Assembly: GCA_003221825.1 (NCBI GenBank)
Contig: QHUE01000066.1
Span: forward strand, 1 to 17,991
Origin: Gemmatimonadota bacterium
Lineage (GTDB): Bacteria; Gemmatimonadota; Gemmatimonadetes; Gemmatimonadales; GWC2-71-9
DNA length: 17,991 nt
Direction: 5' to 3'
The position numbers and the translations under genes were made by a program. The notes beneath the pieces were generated by a model. The model was not told the origin of the DNA. It saw only the letters and a list, made by a program, of their open reading frames with translations, and did no database searches. This document shows positions 14,082 through 17,991 of the stretch, piece after piece; positions within the stretch are counted from its first letter, which is position 1, and each line of letters begins with the position of its first letter.

Positions 14082-15175
14082 TCGAACCGCGTCCCGTCGC
14101 ACAGCACCGTCGCGATCCGCTCTCCCGCACGTCCATCCCAGCGCTCGAGCACCGGCGGCGTGGGCGGCCGCGCGGCGCGAGCGGCCTGTGCCGCCTCGCG
14201 GATCACCGCACGGCGCGGCGGCACCAGCCGATTCGTGCCCGCCTCGCAGGTAATCGGTCGCTCCGTTGACGGCCGGACGGTCACACAGGGCACCCCGAGC
14301 CAGGTGGTCTCCTCCTGCAGGCCACCCGAGTCCGTCACGACGAGTGCGGCGTCCGTCACGAGACTGAGCATCTCCAGATAGGGGAGCGGGTCGAGCAGGC
14401 GCACGCCCTGCGCGATCGCCTTGCCGTTGAGGCGGCCGATTTGCGCCCGGGTCCGCGGATGCACGGGAAACAGCACCGGTCCGTCTCGCGCCAGCAGCGT
14501 CAGCGTCTCCAACAGCTCGGCGAGCGTTTCCGGGTCATCGACGTTCGCGGGCCGGTGCAACGTCGCGACCGTGTACCCACCCGGCGCGAGCCCGTGGCGG
14601 CCGGGCGCGGCCAGCGCGCGCGCGGCGGGCAGGGCGACGATGAGCGAGTCGATCATCACATTCCCGACGAACTGCATCCGCGCGGTGGGCAGGCCTTCCT
14701 GATGCAGATTCGTCAGGGCGTCGCGCGACGGTGCGAAGAGCAGATTGGCCAGATGATCCGTCACAATGCGGTTGAGTTCTTCGGGCATGGTGCGGTCGCG
14801 GCTCCGCAGGCCCGCCTCCACGTGACCGACGGCGATGCCCAGCTTCGACGCCACCAGCGCCGCGGCCACGGTCGAGTTCACGTCGCCATAGACCAGCACA
14901 ACATCCGGTGCCTCCTGCACGCACACCGGCTCGAGACGCTCCATGACCATCGCGGTCTGTTTCGCGTGTGACCCGGACCCTACGCCGAGCGCGTGGTCGG
15001 GACGTGGCAGATGCAGATCCCGGAAGAAGGCGTCGGACATCTCGGGATCGTAGTGCTGTCCCGTGTGGACGATGACGTGCCGCGCGCGGCGCGCTGCGAG
15101 CGCCCGGGCGACCGGCGCGAGCTTCATGAAGTTCGGCCGCGCGCCGACGACGGAGAGGATGGACGGGGGAATCAG
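14078..15175 (-). CDS. wecB: UDP-N-acetylglucosamine 2-epimerase (non-hydrolysing)
   Basis: This enzyme interconverts UDP-GlcNAc and UDP-ManNAc for envelope polysaccharides. The full WecB fold is visible: VVGARPNFMKLAPV at the start, HTGQHYD, YGDVNST, HVEAGLRS, PEELNR, TLHRPANVDD, FPVHPRT, DSGGLQEE and a closing GTNRLV. The catalytic Asp, two Glu and His known for the family are present. The start is odd. No ATG, GTG or TTG occurs between the far-upstream 15358 and residue M in FMK, although the conserved GARPNF must be included. The CTG at 15173-15175 overlaps the preceding TGA as CTGA, and an ATT follows it; I take the CTG. The 3' end overlaps the ATP-grasp start (GTGA). It could alternatively feed a ManNAcA-type sugar branch. 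Confidence 0.93.
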   Translation of the reverse strand: MIPPSILSVVGARPNFMKLAPVARALAARRARHVIVHTGQHYDPEMSDAFFRDLHLPRPDHALGVGSGSHAKQTAMVMERLEPVCVQEAPDVVLVYGDVNSTVAAALVASKLGIAVGHVEAGLRSRDRTMPEELNRIVTDHLANLLFAPSRDALTNLHQEGLPTARMQFVGNVMIDSLIVALPAARALAAPGRHGLAPGGYTVATLHRPANVDDPETLAELLETLTLLARDGPVLFPVHPRTRAQIGRLNGKAIAQGVRLLDPLPYLEMLSLVTDAALVVTDSGGLQEETTWLGVPCVTVRPSTERPITCEAGTNRLVPPRRAVIREAAQAARAARPPTPPVLERWDGRAGERIATVLCDGTRFE

Positions 15176-15780
15176 AAGATCCGGGTCAGCGTGTAGACCG
15201 TTACGGGGATCGACAACAAAAATCCCCCAAACCGCAGCACGTCGCCGGTGCTCGTCCGGCCGCGGTGGGGCATCACGTATTGATCGCCCGCGACCAGACC
15301 GGCGTCGTCGATCGTCCTCCCCTGCGCGATCGCCTGTTGCAGCGCCTTCCCCTGCCAAATGGGGCGTCCGGCGCGATCGATATGGAGTTTTCCCAGCTCG
15401 GCCTCGGGCGTGGGGCCGCCGGCGGACATGAGGGCGTCCGACAGCAATGCCTCAGCCGGCACCCCGTAGAAGCCCGGCCGTACCACGGCCCCCTCGATGG
15501 AGAGGCGGACGTACGCGCGTGCGCGCACGACAGGGTCGCGCAAGTTCTGGCCGAGACGCCGCGTCATGTACGGCTGCAGCTCGGACCGGAGCACCCCCGC
15601 CAGCGACACGCGCGTCGATTGCACCAGCTGTTCCAGATTCTCGGCGCGCGCCTCGAGCCGCTGACGGGTCGCGCCCAGCCCCACGGCGACAGCGCTATCG
15701 CCGCCCGGCGCCTGCGCCGCCACGGACCGCGCCGCGCACAGTGTCACGGCGACGGCGATCGCCATGCGGAGAGTCGTCAT
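15172..15780 (-). CDS. SLBB-domain polysaccharide-export-type protein
   Basis: This 202-residue product starts with a signal peptide, probably cleaved after AAQA (residue 24), so it is exported. A charged helical stretch follows (about 35-75). An SLBB-type beta-grasp domain comes next (about 90-165), recognisable from VRLSIEGAVVRPGFYGVPAE, then LLSDALMSAGGPTPEA and AGDQYVMP. A hydrophobic C-terminus (about 183-199) could span a membrane. Canonical Wza-type exporters have a polysaccharide-export domain before the SLBB repeats, and that domain is absent here. The ATG overlaps the kinase stop (ATGA), so it is translationally coupled to the Wzc-like gene. It may be an accessory or reduced export channel component. 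Confidence 0.85.
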   Translation of the reverse strand: MTTLRMAIAVAVTLCAARSVAAQAPGGDSAVAVGLGATRQRLEARAENLEQLVQSTRVSLAGVLRSELQPYMTRRLGQNLRDPVVRARAYVRLSIEGAVVRPGFYGVPAEALLSDALMSAGGPTPEAELGKLHIDRAGRPIWQGKALQQAIAQGRTIDDAGLVAGDQYVMPHRGRTSTGDVLRFGGFLLSIPVTVYTLTRIF

Positions 15781-17991
15781 GGTATTCCCGCCCCTGTTGG
15801 TTTGGATTCTTCCGACAGCAGCATCTTGCTGACCTTGCCTTCGGGGTCTTCTTCCCAGACCTCGTATCCCTCCAGGGAATACGAGTAGTAGCTGTAGGCG
15901 GTCCCCGGCCGCACGTCGTTCATGATGGCGCCGAGGACGCGCAGCGGCAGCCGGTGCAGCATCTCCACCTTCGCCTCCGCAAGGCCGCGATCCGTCACGC
16001 CGGTGCGGAGCACGAGCAGCACGTTGCCGGTCGCGGCCCCGAGCGCGTACGGATCCACACCCGCCGCGAGCGGCGCGCTGTCCACCAGGATCACGTCGTA
16101 CGACGACCGGAACGTCGCCAGCAGACGCGGCATCGCGTCCGAGCAGAGCAGCTCGGGGCCGCGGTGCATCCGAGACCCCGCGCCGATGAACGACAGTCGC
16201 TCGTGCGGCGTGTTCTGCACCGCGAGCTCCGGCGGGATGCTGCCGGCGAGCACGTCGGTCAGGCCAGGACGACGAGCCCCGCGCAACGGCCGGTGCAGCG
16301 CGCCGAGCCGGACGTCGCCGTCGATGAGCAGGGTGCGGAATCCGACGGCGGAGAACGCGTAGGCCAGATTCGCGCTGACGAACGATTTTCCCTCGCCGCG
16401 TCCGGCACTCGTGATCGTGGCCAGCAGTGGGCCGACGGCCCCCGCGGCGTGGTGCACGTTGAGGCGAATGCCGCGCAACGCCTCGACCGCCCGGGCGCCG
16501 TCGTCGGCATCGGCCTCGGGGCCGCGGTGCTTCCCGAGCGGTTCGCGACGCGGGGCGGTTTGCCGCACATGCGGCACGGCCCCCAGGATCGGCAGGCCCA
16601 TCGCGCTGGTGATCTGATCGGGACGGCGCACCGTGGGATCGGCCCGGTCGCGGACCACCGCCCCCGCCACACCGACGCCGAAACTGGTCAAGAACGCGGC
16701 GATGATGAGCAGCGGAGCGGTGTTGCTGGCGGGCCGGGACGGCCGCACCGCACGCTCCAGAATGCGTACGTCGGGGAGCGTGCTGACCTCCGCCAACCGC
16801 GCTTCCTGATACCGGTGCTGGAGATTCGAGAACAGCTGTTCTGCGTTCGCCTGGTCGCGCGCGAGGCGGATCTCGGAGAGGGCGACGGGCGGCGCGGTCC
16901 GCAGATCGCGCGCGATCGAGTCACGCTGCTGCGCGAGCACCTGTTCGCGCGCCGCGAGTCCCGCCATGAGCGTGCGCGCCAATCCCGGAATGACGCGCCG
17001 CGACAGGGTGTCGACCTGCAGCGCCAGCCGACGGACTGGCGGGTGGGTGTCGGCGTAGCGGAAGCGCAGCGCGCGCAGCTCCGCCTGACGATCCGTCAAC
17101 TCCTTGAGCGCGGCGGTCAGCTCGGAAGAGCGCTGCACCGATCCGATCATCGCCAGCCGGTCGACCGCCACTCCCGAATCCGCGGACCGCGTCAGGAGCT
17201 GAGCGATCGCAGCACGATCGCGCTTGAGCTCGTCGAGCGAGACCTGGAGATCGATGTAGCTGGCATAGGTCGGGTCGGCGGTGATGCGCCGGCCGTCGGG
17301 CCCCTGCGCCGGCCCCTCCGACGGACGCACCGCATTCCGAACCCGAAATGCCGTCAGCGCCGCCTCGGCCGTGCGGAGATTCGTCTGCGCGTGATCGAGT
17401 TGGTCCTGCAGAATCGCCGTCAGCTCCGTGAGCCGCTGGCGTTTCAGATCCGCCGCGGCGGCCACAAACCGATCGGCGACCGAGTTCGCGATCCCGGTCG
17501 CCTGATCCGGATTCGGGCTGCGGCGCGCGATGCGCACGAAGTTGCCTTCCTGCCCCGCGCGAATGCGCAGCTGTTCGCTGAGCTCCACCGCCGCCTCGCT
17601 GATCGTGGCCAGGGTGAAGTCGACGCTCCCGCCAGGCCGCACGGCATTGGTCGGCGGCGTCCAACTCACCCCGAGCACGCCGCCCACCGGATCACCCCAG
17701 CTCCCTTCCTGCAACACCTGCTGCTCGGCGACATCGAGGAGGCGGAAGGCCTTCCCTTCCCGGTCCAGGAGGAGCCGGTAACGACCCGGCCGGATCTCCC
17801 CGGTCACGGTCAGCGTCGCCAGCGCCGCGTTGTCGTCGGCGGACTTGGGCCTGAGGTAGAGCCGCCATTGCCGCACGACATCATCCAGGACGACGTGCGA
17901 GCGCAGCAAATCAAGCCATCCCGTCGCCGAGCCGAACAGCTCGCCTTGCTGGATCGGCCCCCGATCCTGCTCGCTACGGGAGGCCTGATCC
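15777..17991 (-). CDS. Wzc-type chain-length determinant / BY-kinase fusion, partial (N-terminus beyond right edge)
   Basis: An inner-membrane co-polymerase and tyrosine autokinase for polysaccharide export. The frame stays open to the window edge (IQQGELFGSATGWLDLLRSH upstream of the first TTG at 17909), so at least 737 residues are present and the first part is missing. In order: a periplasmic Wzz-like region, long coiled-coil-prone helices, a Pro-rich PSRPASNTAP segment, a transmembrane helix (LLIIAAFLTSFGVGVAG), then a cytoplasmic BY-kinase domain. That domain has Walker A SAGRGEGKS, Walker A' LLIDGDVRLG and Walker B VILVDSAP. The C-terminus has a Tyr cluster (AYSYYSYSLEGYEVW), the usual autophosphorylation site. 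It is the first visible gene of the minus-strand operon, and its stop overlaps the SLBB gene start. Confidence 0.94.
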   Translation of the reverse strand, partial: DQASRSEQDRGPIQQGELFGSATGWLDLLRSHVVLDDVVRQWRLYLRPKSADDNAALATLTVTGEIRPGRYRLLLDREGKAFRLLDVAEQQVLQEGSWGDPVGGVLGVSWTPPTNAVRPGGSVDFTLATISEAAVELSEQLRIRAGQEGNFVRIARRSPNPDQATGIANSVADRFVAAAADLKRQRLTELTAILQDQLDHAQTNLRTAEAALTAFRVRNAVRPSEGPAQGPDGRRITADPTYASYIDLQVSLDELKRDRAAIAQLLTRSADSGVAVDRLAMIGSVQRSSELTAALKELTDRQAELRALRFRYADTHPPVRRLALQVDTLSRRVIPGLARTLMAGLAAREQVLAQQRDSIARDLRTAPPVALSEIRLARDQANAEQLFSNLQHRYQEARLAEVSTLPDVRILERAVRPSRPASNTAPLLIIAAFLTSFGVGVAGAVVRDRADPTVRRPDQITSAMGLPILGAVPHVRQTAPRREPLGKHRGPEADADDGARAVEALRGIRLNVHHAAGAVGPLLATITSAGRGEGKSFVSANLAYAFSAVGFRTLLIDGDVRLGALHRPLRGARRPGLTDVLAGSIPPELAVQNTPHERLSFIGAGSRMHRGPELLCSDAMPRLLATFRSSYDVILVDSAPLAAGVDPYALGAATGNVLLVLRTGVTDRGLAEAKVEMLHRLPLRVLGAIMNDVRPGTAYSYYSYSLEGYEVWEEDPEGKVSKMLLSEESKPTGAGIP

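Noticed and set aside
15176..15358. Epimerase start at 15358
   Set aside because: It would overlap 180 bp of the SLBB coding region, and the added residues are Arg/Asp-rich and unlike WecB.

Overview
The window is a high-GC, gene-dense bacterial chromosome segment. No phage, IS, CRISPR, rRNA or tRNA signal was seen. Period-7 tandem repeats between genes and inside hflX, soluble histidine kinases, a sigma54 activator and a Wzc/SLBB polysaccharide operon would fit a soil-type bacterium such as a Gemmatimonadota member. That placement is an inference from style and was not tested by any search.

Left part (1-1672, minus strand). The 3' end of hflX, a ribosome-associated GTPase, runs off the left edge. 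Its G domain carries an in-frame translated heptamer repeat, and its 5' end has no ordinary start codon. Upstream lies a repeat-filled gap (992-1147) and then a membrane-anchored LEA-2/WHy protein whose N-terminus is itself built from a 15-bp repeat.

Centre (1694-8974) is a signalling island of seven genes. Its order is: receiver plus degenerate GGDEF (+), soluble histidine kinase (-), NarL/LuxR response regulator (-), small Cys-rich protein (-), NtrC-type sigma54 activator (+), second soluble histidine kinase (-), second receiver plus degenerate GGDEF (+). The two kinases are paralogues of each other, and so are the two receiver/pseudo-GGDEF proteins, so a kinase/pseudo-GGDEF pair seems to have been duplicated around two different DNA-binding output regulators. 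Neither kinase has a membrane segment, so they probably read a cytoplasmic signal.

Right part (9137-17991) is a polysaccharide and small-molecule modification region. On the plus strand an FAD-dependent oxidoreductase overlaps an ATP-grasp ligase. On the minus strand, in transcription order, come a Wzc-type tyrosine autokinase (its 5' end lies beyond the right edge), a short SLBB export-type protein, a UDP-GlcNAc 2-epimerase, a second ATP-grasp ligase, a dual-specificity-type phosphatase, a 3' remnant of another epimerase gene, and a GNAT acetyltransferase. Most of these genes overlap by 4 bp or abut, which suggests one operon. The kinase plus phosphatase plus SLBB protein form an envelope-polysaccharide assembly kit. 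The epimerase would supply ManNAc-type sugar. The ATP-grasp, GNAT and FAD enzymes would decorate the polymer or make a linked metabolite; the last point is inference.
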